Assembly (NCBI GenBank): GCA_050251035.1 | Contig: JBFWNN010000012.1 | Coordinates: 38,686-102,685 of the forward strand | Source: Taklimakanibacter sp050251035 | Lineage (GTDB): Bacteria; Pseudomonadota; Alphaproteobacteria; Rhizobiales; Aestuariivirgaceae | Length of the DNA: 64,000 nt | Direction of reading: 5' to 3' | Part shown: in pieces, positions 39,239 to 47,297 of the stretch | How the letters are laid out: each line of letters opens with the position of its first letter | How positions within the stretch are numbered: position 1 is the stretch's first letter | Notes under the pieces: generated by a model | The model's input: only the letters and a program-made list of their open reading frames with translations | Databases searched by the model: none | Told to the model about the DNA's origin: nothing | Made by a program: the position numbers and the translations under genes

Positions 39239-40243
39239 CTAATTCACCAGGAAGCCCTTCACATAAGGGTCGCGGTCGTCGAGGAAAATGGTGTTCATGC
39301 CGGTGATGCGGGCCCAGCCCTCGATCGAGGGGATGATCGCCTCACAATCGCCCACCCGGGCCGTGCCTTCGATGCGGCCGGTGAAGGTCGAGCCGATGAT
39401 CGATTCATGCACGAAGTCGCTGCCCTTGCGGAACCTGCCGGTGGCCTGGAGCTGCGCCATGCGCGCCGAGGTGCCGGTGCCGCAGGGCGAGCGGTCGATG
39501 GCCTTGTCGCCATAGAAGACCGCGTTGCGCGCCGTCCCGCGAGGCGTCTGCGCCCTGCCGGTCCACAGGACATGGGTGAGCCGGTCGATCGCCGGATTTT
39601 CCGGATGGACGATCTGGTGGCGGGCGTTGAAGGCCGCCCTGAGCCGGGGCGACCAGCGCAGGAGATCGGCCAGGCTCACTTCGGCGAGATCGCGGTAATT
39701 CTCCTGCGCCTCGACGATGGCGTAGAAATTGCCGCCATAGGCGACATCCACATTGAGCTCGCCCAGGCCATCGACCGCGACCGGATAGGACCGGCCGAGG
39801 AGAAAAGAGGGGACATTGACGATGCGCACGCGCTCGACGTGATCGCCCGTTTTCTCGTAATGCGCCTCGACGAGACCCGCCGGCGTGTCGAGCCTGAGCA
39901 CGCCCTCGGTCTTCGGCGTGACCAGGCCTTGCTCGATGATCACGGTCACCGTGCCGATCGTGCCGTGACCGCACATCGGGAGTGCGCCGGAAGTCTCGAT
40001 GAAGAGGATGGCGACATCGCAATCGGCGCGCGTCGGCGGGTAGAGGATCGAGCCCGACATCATGTCATGGCCACGTGGCTCGAACATGAGGCCGGTGCGG
40101 ATCCAGTCATGCTCCGCCAGGAAATGCTGGCGGCGGTCGAACATGGTGCGGCCTTCGAGCCGGGGCACGCCGCCGCCGGTCACCACGCGGACGGGATTGC
40201 CGCAGGTATGTGCGTCGACGCAGAAAAATGTAGATCTGGCCAT
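39239..40243 (-). CDS. Proline racemase / 4-hydroxyproline 2-epimerase family
   Basis: Cofactor-free racemase of 334 residues. Both catalytic cysteines are present: Cys91 in SGALPMCGHGTIG and Cys254 in DRSPCGTGTSARM. Two cysteines point to a racemase or epimerase and away from trans-3-hydroxyproline dehydratase, which has Thr at the second site. 4-Hydroxyproline 2-epimerase is the commonest function in this group and feeds hydroxyproline breakdown. I chose the ATG at 40243 because a promoter lies at 40277-40306; upstream in-frame ATGs would lie within it. No other hydroxyproline genes are nearby. Confidence 0.9.
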   Translation of the reverse strand: MARSTFFCVDAHTCGNPVRVVTGGGVPRLEGRTMFDRRQHFLAEHDWIRTGLMFEPRGHDMMSGSILYPPTRADCDVAILFIETSGALPMCGHGTIGTVTVIIEQGLVTPKTEGVLRLDTPAGLVEAHYEKTGDHVERVRIVNVPSFLLGRSYPVAVDGLGELNVDVAYGGNFYAIVEAQENYRDLAEVSLADLLRWSPRLRAAFNARHQIVHPENPAIDRLTHVLWTGRAQTPRGTARNAVFYGDKAIDRSPCGTGTSARMAQLQATGRFRKGSDFVHESIIGSTFTGRIEGTARVGDCEAIIPSIEGWARITGMNTIFLDDRDPYVKGFLVN

Positions 40244-40590
40244 AGGTTGGCTAACAGCAAGAGGACTGACAGGGCTTATGTACATTGTATAAAATATAAA
40301 AGTCAAGCCGGATTAGCGAAACCCTATTCCTCATACATATCGGTCCTGAGGTCATGTGCCTCCAGGCGAACCCAACGTGAGCGGGCCGCTTGCGACTCAT
40401 CAACGCGCATGTCATCGCCGCGACATGCGTCGGCGCGAAGACGCGTCAAGCCGGATATAGTTGTCGCGCCATATTGACGGCCAAGGGGCTCTCGGACGAC
40501 AATCCGCATGTTCGCGAAGGGCCTCGCCTTCCTTGCCCTTTGAAAAAACAAGCGTGAGCCACACGCCAGCAACCCAGGTGGATAGGATTT
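40244..40590. other. Divergent intergenic region, racemase gene / coxM
   Basis: 347 bp between the racemase-family gene (minus) and the CoxM-type gene (plus). The left 65 bp carry the AT-rich racemase promoter. The rest is GC-rich without a clear gene; an AGG-rich stretch about 10 bp before 40591 may serve as the coxM ribosome site. Confidence 0.6.
40277..40306 (-). promoter_or_regulatory. Promoter of the proline racemase family gene
   Basis: On the minus strand TTGACT (40306-40301) is followed after 18 bp by TACATA (40282-40277). The first base of the message would lie about 30 bp before the ATG at 40243. The spacer holds TATACAATGTACA-like sequence, which could be an operator. A similar element occurs at 30541. 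Confidence 0.55.
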
Positions 40591-41448
40591 ATGCGATACG
40601 AAGCACCCAGCTCGACCAAGGCCGCGGTCACTCTACTGGCGAAGGAGCGAGGAAAGTCAGCCATTCTCGCCGGCGGAACCGACCTCCTCGTCCGCATGAA
40701 AGGCGGCTTCACCGAGCCCGACCTGATCGTCGACATCAAGCGCATCCCGGCGATGAGCGCGATCAAGAAGACGGCGTCCGGTTTCCAGGTCGGAGCCGCC
40801 GTTTCCGGCAATGAACTTGGCAAGAGCATCGTCAAGAAGGCATGGCCCGGCGTCGTCGAGGCGGCCAACCTCATCGGCTCCAAGCAGGTGCAGGGCCGCT
40901 GCACCATGGTGGGCAATATGTGCAACGCCTCGCCCGCCGCCGACAGCGTGCCGGCGCTGGTCGCCGCGGGCGCCCAGGCGGTCATCGTCGGACCCAAGAA
41001 GAAGCGCACCATCCCGGTTGAGAAGGTCGCTGTGGGACCGGGGCGCACCAGCCTCGCCAAGGGCGAGATCGTCGAATCGCTCCTGCTGCCCAAGCGCCCG
41101 GCGCGCGCCGGCGATGCGTATCTGCGCTTCATTCCGCGCTCCGAGATGGATATCGCGGTCGTCTCGGCGGGGGTCAATCTCGTCCTCGACGCCAAGGGCG
41201 TCGTCAAGGACGCGCGCGTGGCGCTGGGCGCGGTGGCGCCGACCGTGCTCCTCGTGGCGCCCGCCGCCAAGGCGATCATCGGCACCAAGCTCGACGACGA
41301 AGCGCTGGACAAGCTCGCCCAGGCCTGCTCGGCCGCCTGCTCGCCCATCGACGACAAGCGCGGCACCATCGAATTCAGAACCAAGGTCGCAGGCGTGCTG
41401 GCGAAGCGTGCTGCAAAGATCGCGTATCAGCGCGCAGGAGGCAAATAA
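40591..41448 (+). CDS. Molybdenum hydroxylase FAD-binding subunit (CoxM/CutM type)
   Basis: Medium subunit of a xanthine-oxidase-family hydroxylase, 285 residues. The FAD-binding motif AILAGGTDLLVRMKGG is near residue 27, and GSKQVQGRCTMVGNMCNASPAADS matches the second FAD loop; both are standard for CoxM-like proteins. It passes electrons from the iron-sulfur subunit to an acceptor. The genes for the 2Fe-2S subunit, the Mo subunit and a MoaD-like protein follow directly (1-3 bp gaps), so the complex is encoded in the order M-S-L. Confidence 0.92.
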   Translation: MRYEAPSSTKAAVTLLAKERGKSAILAGGTDLLVRMKGGFTEPDLIVDIKRIPAMSAIKKTASGFQVGAAVSGNELGKSIVKKAWPGVVEAANLIGSKQVQGRCTMVGNMCNASPAADSVPALVAAGAQAVIVGPKKKRTIPVEKVAVGPGRTSLAKGEIVESLLLPKRPARAGDAYLRFIPRSEMDIAVVSAGVNLVLDAKGVVKDARVALGAVAPTVLLVAPAAKAIIGTKLDDEALDKLAQACSAACSPIDDKRGTIEFRTKVAGVLAKRAAKIAYQRAGGK

Positions 41449-41449
41449 T

Positions 41450-41926
41450 ATGGCTGGCATACATGTTTCGACCACGGTCAACGGCGACCCCGCCGACTTC
41501 GTCTGCGAGCCGGACGAGCCGCTGCTCGACGTGCTGCGCAACCGCCTCGGCCTGACCGGCGCCAAGGAAGGCTGCGGCACCGGCGACTGCGGCGCCTGCA
41601 GCGTGATGCTCGATGGCGAGCTCGTCTGCTCCTGCCTGGTGCTCGGCGCCGAGGCGCAAGGCCGTAAGATCGAGACCGTGGAAGGCATGGCGGATGGCGA
41701 CAAGCTCCATCCCCTGCAGCGCAAGTTCATCGAGCATGCGGCACTCCAATGCGGCATCTGCACGCCGGGCTTCCTGATCGCGGCGGGCGCTCTGCTCAAG
41801 AAGAACAAGAACCCGACCGAGGAAGAGATCCGTTTCGGCCTTGCCGGCAATCTCTGCCGCTGCACCGGTTATGACAAGATCGTGCGCGCCGTCCAGGACG
41901 CCGCCCGTGAGATGAGAGGAGCCTGA
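41450..41926 (+). CDS. Molybdenum hydroxylase 2Fe-2S subunit (CoxS/CutS type)
   Basis: Small subunit of 158 residues. The N-terminal plant-ferredoxin-like cluster uses GCGTGDCGACSVMLDGELVC. The C-terminal helical cluster domain uses LQCGICTPGFLIAAGA and NLCRCTGYDKIVRAV. Eight cysteines for two 2Fe-2S clusters are in place. It transfers electrons from the molybdenum site to FAD. Start 41450 follows the FAD subunit stop by 1 bp; AGGAGG lies about 8 bp upstream. Confidence 0.95.
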   Translation: MAGIHVSTTVNGDPADFVCEPDEPLLDVLRNRLGLTGAKEGCGTGDCGACSVMLDGELVCSCLVLGAEAQGRKIETVEGMADGDKLHPLQRKFIEHAALQCGICTPGFLIAAGALLKKNKNPTEEEIRFGLAGNLCRCTGYDKIVRAVQDAAREMRGA

Positions 41927-41929
41927 GCC

Positions 41930-44209
41930 ATGGCTTATGACACCAATTACACCGGCCAGAAATTCAAGGTCGTCGGCACCAGGCCCCTGCGTCCCGACGG
42001 CGTCGACAAGGTGACGGGCCGCGCTCGCTATGGCGCCGACGTCTTCGCGCCCGGCCAGCTGGTCGGCCGCGTGCTGCGCTCGCCCCATGCGCATGCCAGG
42101 ATCAAGAAGATCGACACGGCGAAGGCCGAGAAGCTGCCCGGCGTGAAGGCGGTGATCACCTCGGCCGACCTGCCCGACCTCACCAATGGCGATCAGGGCA
42201 TGTACGACATCCTGGTCAACTGCATGGCGCGCGAGAAGGCGCTCTATGACGGCCATGCGGTGGCGGCGGTGGCGGCCATCGACGCGACGACGGCGCGCAA
42301 GGCGCTGAAGCTCATCCAGGTGGACTATGAAATCCTCCCGCATGTGACCGATGTCGACGAGGCGGTGAAGCCGGGCGCGCCGGTGCTGCACGCCAAGATG
42401 TTCACCGAAGGCGTCGAGCCCAAGCCGAAGAAGGCCTCCAACATCGCCAAGCGCACCGAATTCGGGCATGGCGATGTCGAGCAGGGCTTCAAGGACGCCG
42501 ACGTCATCGTCGAGCGCAGCTTCAAGACCGAGCAGACGCATCAGGGCTATATCGAGCCGCATGCCTGCCTCGCCAATGTCGGGCCGGACGGCCAGGGCGA
42601 GATGTGGGTCTGCACGCAAGGCCACTTCGTCTATCGCAACCAATGCGCCCAGCTCCTCGGCATCGACGCGGCGAAACTGCGCGTCACTGCGTCCGAGATC
42701 GGCGGCGGCTTCGGCGGCAAGACCCATATCTGGGCCGAGCCCGTAGCGCTGGCGCTGTCGCGCAAGGCCAACCGGCCGGTGAAGCTGGTCATGACCCGCG
42801 ACGAGGTGTTCAAGGCCTCAGGCCCCACCAGCTCGACCTCGATCGACGTCAAGATCGGCGCCACCAAGGACGGGCGGATCACCGCCGCCACGGCCACCTT
42901 GCGCTATCAGGGCGGACCTTTCCTCGGCATGTGGGCCGAGCTCGGCGCGATGACCTCCTATGCCTGCTACGACCTCAAGAACGTGAAGACGGTCGGCTAT
43001 GAAGTCGTGGTCAACCGGCCCAAGGTCGCGGCCTATCGGGCACCCTCGGCGCCGATGGCGGCCTTCGCGGTCGAAAGCGTGGTCGACGAGCTCGCCCATA
43101 AGATCGGGATGGATGCGGTCCAGTTCCGCATCAAGAACGCGGCCAAGGAAGGCACCAAGTCGTCCTACGGCCCTACCTACGGCCCCATCGGCATCGGCCC
43201 GACGCTCGAAGCGGCGAGGAACCATCCGCATATGAAGGCGCCGCTCAAGAAGAACCAGGGACGCGGCATGGCCTGCGGCTTCTGGTTCAATTTCGGCGGC
43301 CAGACCTGCACCTCGCTCAACGTCACGCCCGACGGTTCGGTGACAGTATCGGTCGGCACGATCGACGTCGGCGGCTCGCGCGCCTCCATGGCGCTGATCG
43401 CCGCAGAGGAGCTCGGCGTGCCTTACGAGGATGTCCGCTGCGTCGTCGCCGACACGAGCTCGCTCGGCCATAACGACATGAGCGACGGCAGCCGCGTCAC
43501 CTTTTCCTCCGGCATGAACACGGTCATCGCCGCGCGCAACGCCAAGAAGGTGCTCATCCAGCGCGCCGCCAAGATGTGGGACATCCCGGAAGAGGCGGTC
43601 ACCTGGGAAGACGGCCACGCCAAGCCCGCCGGCGCCAATGCCGGCAACTTCGCGCCGCTCTCGCTCAAGGAGATCGCGGCCGCCGCCGCCAATACCGGCG
43701 GTCCCATCGCCGGGCACAACGAGTTCGTCGCCGACGGCGCGGGCGTCTCCTTCGCCACCCATATCTGCGACGTCGAGCTCGATCCCGAGACCGGCGCCAC
43801 CAAGGTCATCCGCTACACGGTGATCCAGGACGCCGGCAAGGCGATCCATCCTTCCTATGTCGAGGGCCAGTATCAGGGCGGTGCGGCGCAAGGCATCGGC
43901 TGGGCGCTCAACGAGGAATATATCTATGGCAAGGACGGGCGGCTGCAGAATGCCGGCTTCCTCGATTATCGCATCCCGGTCTGCTCGGACCTGCCGATGA
44001 TCGACACGGTCATCCTGGAGATTCCCAATCCGAACCATCCTTATGGCGTGCGCGGCGTCGGCGAGACCTCGATCGTGCCGCCGCTGGCGGCGATCGCCAA
44101 TGCGGTCTCCAATGCGGCGGGCGTGCGCATGACGCACATCCCGATGTCGCCGCCGCGCATCCTCAAGGCGCTGGACGACCAGGCCAAGGCCGGCAAGAAG
44201 GCAGCCTGA
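41930..44209 (+). CDS. Molybdenum hydroxylase large subunit (CoxL-like, not CO dehydrogenase)
   Basis: Molybdopterin-binding subunit of 759 residues. The first domain has the N-terminal DKVTGRARYGADVFAPGQLV and the cofactor region has EIGGGFGGKTHIWAEPVALA. Near the active site it reads AAYRAPSAPMAAFAVES. True form I CO dehydrogenases have AYRCSFR and form II AYRGAGR, so this is not a CO dehydrogenase. The catalytic glutamate region GVRGVGETSIVPPLAAIANA is present. The substrate may be an aldehyde, N-heterocycle or aromatic acyl-CoA. It is followed after 2 bp by the MoaD-like gene. Confidence 0.92.
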   Translation: MAYDTNYTGQKFKVVGTRPLRPDGVDKVTGRARYGADVFAPGQLVGRVLRSPHAHARIKKIDTAKAEKLPGVKAVITSADLPDLTNGDQGMYDILVNCMAREKALYDGHAVAAVAAIDATTARKALKLIQVDYEILPHVTDVDEAVKPGAPVLHAKMFTEGVEPKPKKASNIAKRTEFGHGDVEQGFKDADVIVERSFKTEQTHQGYIEPHACLANVGPDGQGEMWVCTQGHFVYRNQCAQLLGIDAAKLRVTASEIGGGFGGKTHIWAEPVALALSRKANRPVKLVMTRDEVFKASGPTSSTSIDVKIGATKDGRITAATATLRYQGGPFLGMWAELGAMTSYACYDLKNVKTVGYEVVVNRPKVAAYRAPSAPMAAFAVESVVDELAHKIGMDAVQFRIKNAAKEGTKSSYGPTYGPIGIGPTLEAARNHPHMKAPLKKNQGRGMACGFWFNFGGQTCTSLNVTPDGSVTVSVGTIDVGGSRASMALIAAEELGVPYEDVRCVVADTSSLGHNDMSDGSRVTFSSGMNTVIAARNAKKVLIQRAAKMWDIPEEAVTWEDGHAKPAGANAGNFAPLSLKEIAAAAANTGGPIAGHNEFVADGAGVSFATHICDVELDPETGATKVIRYTVIQDAGKAIHPSYVEGQYQGGAAQGIGWALNEEYIYGKDGRLQNAGFLDYRIPVCSDLPMIDTVILEIPNPNHPYGVRGVGETSIVPPLAAIANAVSNAAGVRMTHIPMSPPRILKALDDQAKAGKKAA

Positions 44210-44211
44210 CA

Positions 44212-44457
44212 ATGGTGAATGTCGTGCTGTGGGGGGCGCTCAAGTCCGCCGCCCGCGGCGCGACCGCCGTCGATGTCGAAGCGCGCGACATTCGCGATCT
44301 CTTCGCCAAGCTCGAGGCCGAATATCCCGGCCTCAAGCCCCATATCGAGCGCGGCATCGCCGTCTCCATCAACGGCCGCATCTTCCGCGACAGCTGGGGC
44401 GAGAAAATCCCGGAGAACGCCGAGGTCTATCTCCTGCCGCGCATCGCCGGCGGGTGA
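44212..44457 (+). CDS. MoaD/ThiS-like sulfur-carrier protein
   Basis: Small ubiquitin-like protein of 81 residues. It begins MVNVVLWGALKSAARG and ends LPRIAGG with the C-terminal Gly-Gly required for adenylation and thiocarboxylate formation. MoaD supplies sulfur for the dithiolene of molybdopterin. The gene lies 2 bp behind the Mo-subunit gene, so it is probably a dedicated carrier for maturing this hydroxylase. The segment INGRIFRDSWGEKIPENAEV is the usual sulfur-carrier core. Confidence 0.85.
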   Translation: MVNVVLWGALKSAARGATAVDVEARDIRDLFAKLEAEYPGLKPHIERGIAVSINGRIFRDSWGEKIPENAEVYLLPRIAGG

Positions 44458-44460
44458 TGC

Positions 44461-44586
44461 CTAATACCAGCCGACCATGCCGACGCGGGCGCCGTCCTCA
44501 GCGGTTCGTATGAGGCGCGTGAAGTCCTCATCCGTCTCGTCGAACGAGTGAAACCAGCGGGTGAACCGCCACCAGAGCTTCTTCAT
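44461..44586 (-). CDS. Small ORF, 41 aa, basic/aromatic N-terminus
   Basis: ATG at 44586 with GGAG about 7 bp upstream, ending in TAG. The product begins MKKLWWRFTRWFHSF and ends ARVGMVGWY. About 85% of codons end in G or C, which is coding-like for this genome. It fills most of the gap between the MoaD-like gene and the hydrolase gene, on the opposite strand to both. The Trp/Phe/Arg-rich start could lie at a membrane surface. No family is recognised. Confidence 0.5.
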   Translation of the reverse strand: MKKLWWRFTRWFHSFDETDEDFTRLIRTAEDGARVGMVGWY

Positions 44587-44654
44587 GACAGGCTCCAAAT
44601 GTGTGTAGGAGGCAGTGTGCAACGCCAGCACCACCTTCGGCCAATGCCACTTGT

Positions 44655-44683
44655 CTATCGAATCAAATCATCCGCGGCATTTC
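44655..44683 (+). promoter_or_regulatory. Shared regulatory motif, copy 1 (before exported hydrolase)
   Basis: CTATCGAATC, 10 bp, CGGCATTTC. It has the same orientation as the hydrolase gene and ends 56 bp before its start at 44740. The left half is identical to the copy at 49128-49156 and the right half to all five copies. Confidence 0.65.
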
Positions 44684-44739
44684 CGTCACGTGTCGTTCCG
44701 GGCGATCCTGGCCGGGATCAACGACGCAGGACGATGCCC

Positions 44740-45741
44740 ATGCCACGCAATCGCAAATCGAATCTTCACAACCGACGGGCGACGCTGATGGGTGCCGCCT
44801 GTCTAGTCGCGGCGGCGATCACGGCGCAACCGGCCAGTGGAGCGAAACCGCAGCCGGGCGGGCAGAGCGACCATCTCATCGTGAGGCATCGGCGGATGTC
44901 CGTGAACGGGATCGAGATCTTCTATCGCGAGGCGGGCCGGAGGGACGCGCCGGCCGTGCTTCTCCTGCACGGTTTTCCGACGTCATCGCATATGTTTCGG
45001 CATCTCATCGCCGCGCTCGCCGACCGCTACCGGGTCGTGGCCCCCGACTATCCGGGCTTCGGCTTCAGTGAATTTCCGGACCGTTCGCGTTTCGCCTATA
45101 CGTTCGCCGCCTATGCCGATCTCATGGAAGACTTCATCCAACTCGCGGGTCTGGAAAAATTCGCGCTCTATGTCCAGGATTACGGCGCTCCGATCGGCTT
45201 GAGGCTGGCATTGAAACGGCCGGACCGCGTCGTCGCATTGATCATCCAGAACGGCAATGCCTATGAAGAAGGCTTGAGCGACGGCTGGGCGCCGCTGAGG
45301 GTCTATTGGGCTGATCCGACGCCGGAACATCGCGCTGCCTTGAAAGGATGGCTCGGGCCCGACGGCATCAAGCTCCAGTATCTTGCCGGACTGCCGCAAG
45401 AGGACATCGAGCGTGTCGCGCCCGAGAACTGGCTGATCGATCAATATCTCATGCAGCGGGAAACGAGCCTCGACATTCAGCTCGATCTGTTCGGCGACTA
45501 CCAGACGAATGTCGACCTCTATCCGCAATTCCAGGCCTATTTCAGAGAGCGCCAGCCGCCGACCCTCATCGTATGGGGGCGTCATGATCCGTTCTTCACC
45601 GTGGCCGGAGCCGAGGCCTATCGGCGCGATATGCCGGGCGCCGAGCTACATTTCCTCGATGCAAGCCACTTTGTCCTCGAGACGCAGGCGCCCGCCGCCA
45701 TCACTCTGATCCAGGATTTTCTTGGGAAAACAATAAGTTAA
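44740..45741 (+). CDS. Exported alpha/beta hydrolase (haloalkane dehalogenase/epoxide hydrolase-like)
   Basis: Alpha/beta hydrolase of 333 residues. AGGA lies 8 bp before the ATG at 44740; the frame stays open upstream but that part is not protein-like. A signal peptide of about 35 residues (NRRATLMGAACLVAAAITAQ) indicates export, perhaps by Tat. The oxyanion region is VLLLHGFPTSSHMFRHLI. The nucleophile is Asp in YVQDYGAPIGLRLAL, the acid lies near IVWGRHDPFF and the catalytic His is in FLDASHFVLE. An Asp nucleophile indicates a dehalogenase or epoxide hydrolase type. A LysR gene follows in the same direction and may control it. Confidence 0.85.
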   Translation: MPRNRKSNLHNRRATLMGAACLVAAAITAQPASGAKPQPGGQSDHLIVRHRRMSVNGIEIFYREAGRRDAPAVLLLHGFPTSSHMFRHLIAALADRYRVVAPDYPGFGFSEFPDRSRFAYTFAAYADLMEDFIQLAGLEKFALYVQDYGAPIGLRLALKRPDRVVALIIQNGNAYEEGLSDGWAPLRVYWADPTPEHRAALKGWLGPDGIKLQYLAGLPQEDIERVAPENWLIDQYLMQRETSLDIQLDLFGDYQTNVDLYPQFQAYFRERQPPTLIVWGRHDPFFTVAGAEAYRRDMPGAELHFLDASHFVLETQAPAAITLIQDFLGKTIS

Positions 45742-45818
45742 AATGTGTCTGGCCAGAGGTCTGGTCTAGATTATCGCGCTTGCTACGATGGCGTCGACCA
45801 AACTGGCGGTGGGCGGCG

Positions 45819-46760
45819 ATGGAACTCCATCAAGTGCGCTATTTCCTGGCGGTCGCGGAAGAGCTCAATTTTTCGCGCGCCGCCGAGAGGTGCAATGTGT
45901 CGCAGCCCGCGCTGTCGCGCGCGATCATCCTCCTCGAGCAGGAGTTCGGCGGCCCGCTCTTCCACCGCGAACGCCGGCTGACCAACCTCTCGCCGCTCGG
46001 CCGGATGGTCCGGCCCTATCTCGAGCAGATCGCACGCGAGTCGGACGAAGCGCTGAAGCTCGCGCGGCAGCATGCCAAGGCGGACAAGCACACGCTCAAG
46101 CTCGGGATCATGACGACCATAGCGCCCAGCCAATTCACCGACCTGATCATGGCGGTGCCGCGCGCCGAGGCCAGCGTCGATATGATGCTTTCGGATGCGA
46201 ATTCCTTCGAGCTCGAGCGCCGGTTGATGGCCGGCGAGATCGATGCCGCCATCTACGCCTTGCCTGGCAAGCCGCCGGGGCCGGAGCTGCATCTGCTGCC
46301 CTTGTTCCGCGAGCAGATGGTTATTGCCGTCCATCCCAACCATCGCTTCGCCAACCAAGCGGCGGTGCGCGTCAAGGATCTCAGCGGCGAAGCCTATATT
46401 CACCGCAATCACTGCGAATTCGCGGGCTATGCCGACGGAATCCTGCAGTCGCAGGGCGTCACCGTGGCGCCGGCCTATTTCAGCGACAGCGAGGAATGGA
46501 CGCAGGCGATGATCGCCGCCGGGCTGGGCTTCGGCTTCATGCCGCAGCACAGCGTCAATAACTCCGGCGTCATCGCGCTTCCGGTCGTCGAGCCGGAATT
46601 CTGGCGCACGGTCAATCTGGTGACGATGTCGGAGCGGGCATATTCGCCCGCCCTCGGCGTTCTGGTGCGCGAAGCCATGCGCAAGAAGTGGTTCGGCGCG
46701 AAAGCGATCGCCGCCAGCGAAGCGCAGGCGGGCGAAGCTATTTCTTCACCGCCGATGTGA
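45819..46760 (+). CDS. LysR-family regulator
   Basis: Transcription regulator of 313 residues. Residues 1-60 are the winged HTH (MELHQVRYFLAVAEELNFSR, then CNVSQPALSRAIILLEQEFG). The rest is the co-inducer-binding domain, including HRNHCEFAGYADGI, similar to the NCEYR segment of the two other LysR proteins at 49-52 kb. I chose the ATG at 45819, which matches the usual family N-terminus. Its 3' end overlaps the convergent DUF302 gene by 23 bp. It may control the hydrolase gene 77 bp upstream or the DUF302 gene. Confidence 0.92.
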   Translation: MELHQVRYFLAVAEELNFSRAAERCNVSQPALSRAIILLEQEFGGPLFHRERRLTNLSPLGRMVRPYLEQIARESDEALKLARQHAKADKHTLKLGIMTTIAPSQFTDLIMAVPRAEASVDMMLSDANSFELERRLMAGEIDAAIYALPGKPPGPELHLLPLFREQMVIAVHPNHRFANQAAVRVKDLSGEAYIHRNHCEFAGYADGILQSQGVTVAPAYFSDSEEWTQAMIAAGLGFGFMPQHSVNNSGVIALPVVEPEFWRTVNLVTMSERAYSPALGVLVREAMRKKWFGAKAIAASEAQAGEAISSPPM

Positions 46761-47202
46761 TCGAGGCGATGACCTCGGAAGCCATCTTGAAGGCGGCGCC
46801 GCGGTTCTTGATGCCGTGCCGGCGCGCGATATAGCCAAAGTCGTTGTGGACGGTCCAAACCTGTCCGTTCCTGTCCTCGATGACCAGAAGCCTGACCGGC
46901 CAGTCGATGCCGGCCGAAGGATTGGACGTCATGAACTGGGAGCCGAGCGCCGGATTGCCGAAGATCAGAAGCGTCGAGGGCTCGAGCTTGATGCCCGCGT
47001 CGGCGGCGAGCTTCGTCTGGTCGATCTCGGCGAAGAAGGTGATGCCCTTGCCGGCCACGTCCTTTTTGAGGCGGTCGATGGTCTCGGCCATCGAATAAGC
47101 GCTTCTGCTCTTGACGACGCCATTGTTGTTGGCGGCGCCGGCCGGAATGGCAGTGAGCGCGGACATGGCCAGGGCCATGATGAAAGTGCGGCGATCGAAC
47201 AT
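46738..47202 (-). CDS. Exported DUF302 protein
   Basis: Protein of 154 residues with a signal peptide (IMALAMSALTAIPAGAANN, cleavage near residue 24). It is followed by a DUF302 domain (YSMAETIDRLKKDVAGKGIT, LLIFGNPALGSQFMTSNPS and the closing VHNDFGYIARRHGI). DUF302 has no settled biochemical role; it often occurs with stress or sulfur/thiol functions. AGGAG stands 7 bp before the ATG. A copy of the shared regulatory motif lies about 66 bp upstream. The 3' end overlaps the convergent LysR gene. Confidence 0.88.
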   Translation of the reverse strand: MFDRRTFIMALAMSALTAIPAGAANNNGVVKSRSAYSMAETIDRLKKDVAGKGITFFAEIDQTKLAADAGIKLEPSTLLIFGNPALGSQFMTSNPSAGIDWPVRLLVIEDRNGQVWTVHNDFGYIARRHGIKNRGAAFKMASEVIASITSAVKK

Positions 47203-47268
47203 ATCTGTCTCCTGTTGTGAGTTGCGCGAGGCGATGAGTTGAATTTTCGCAAATGAGGCGCGCTCTTT

Positions 47269-47297
47269 GAAATGCCGTGTCGCTATCGTTGCGATGC
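47269..47297 (-). promoter_or_regulatory. Shared regulatory motif, copy 2 (before DUF302 gene)
   Basis: On the minus strand GCATCGCAAC, 10 bp, CGGCATTTC. It points to the DUF302 gene and ends 66 bp before its start. The right half is identical to the other copies; the left half keeps ATCG and AAC. Confidence 0.55.

Noticed and set aside
40324..40410. 28-codon minus-strand ORF ending in DMYEE between the racemase and coxM genes
   Set aside because: It has no ribosome site and only about 63% G/C at third codon positions, below the level of real genes here.
41930..44209. Aerobic CO dehydrogenase
   Set aside because: The active-site loop is AYRAPSAP, which is neither the form I nor the form II signature.
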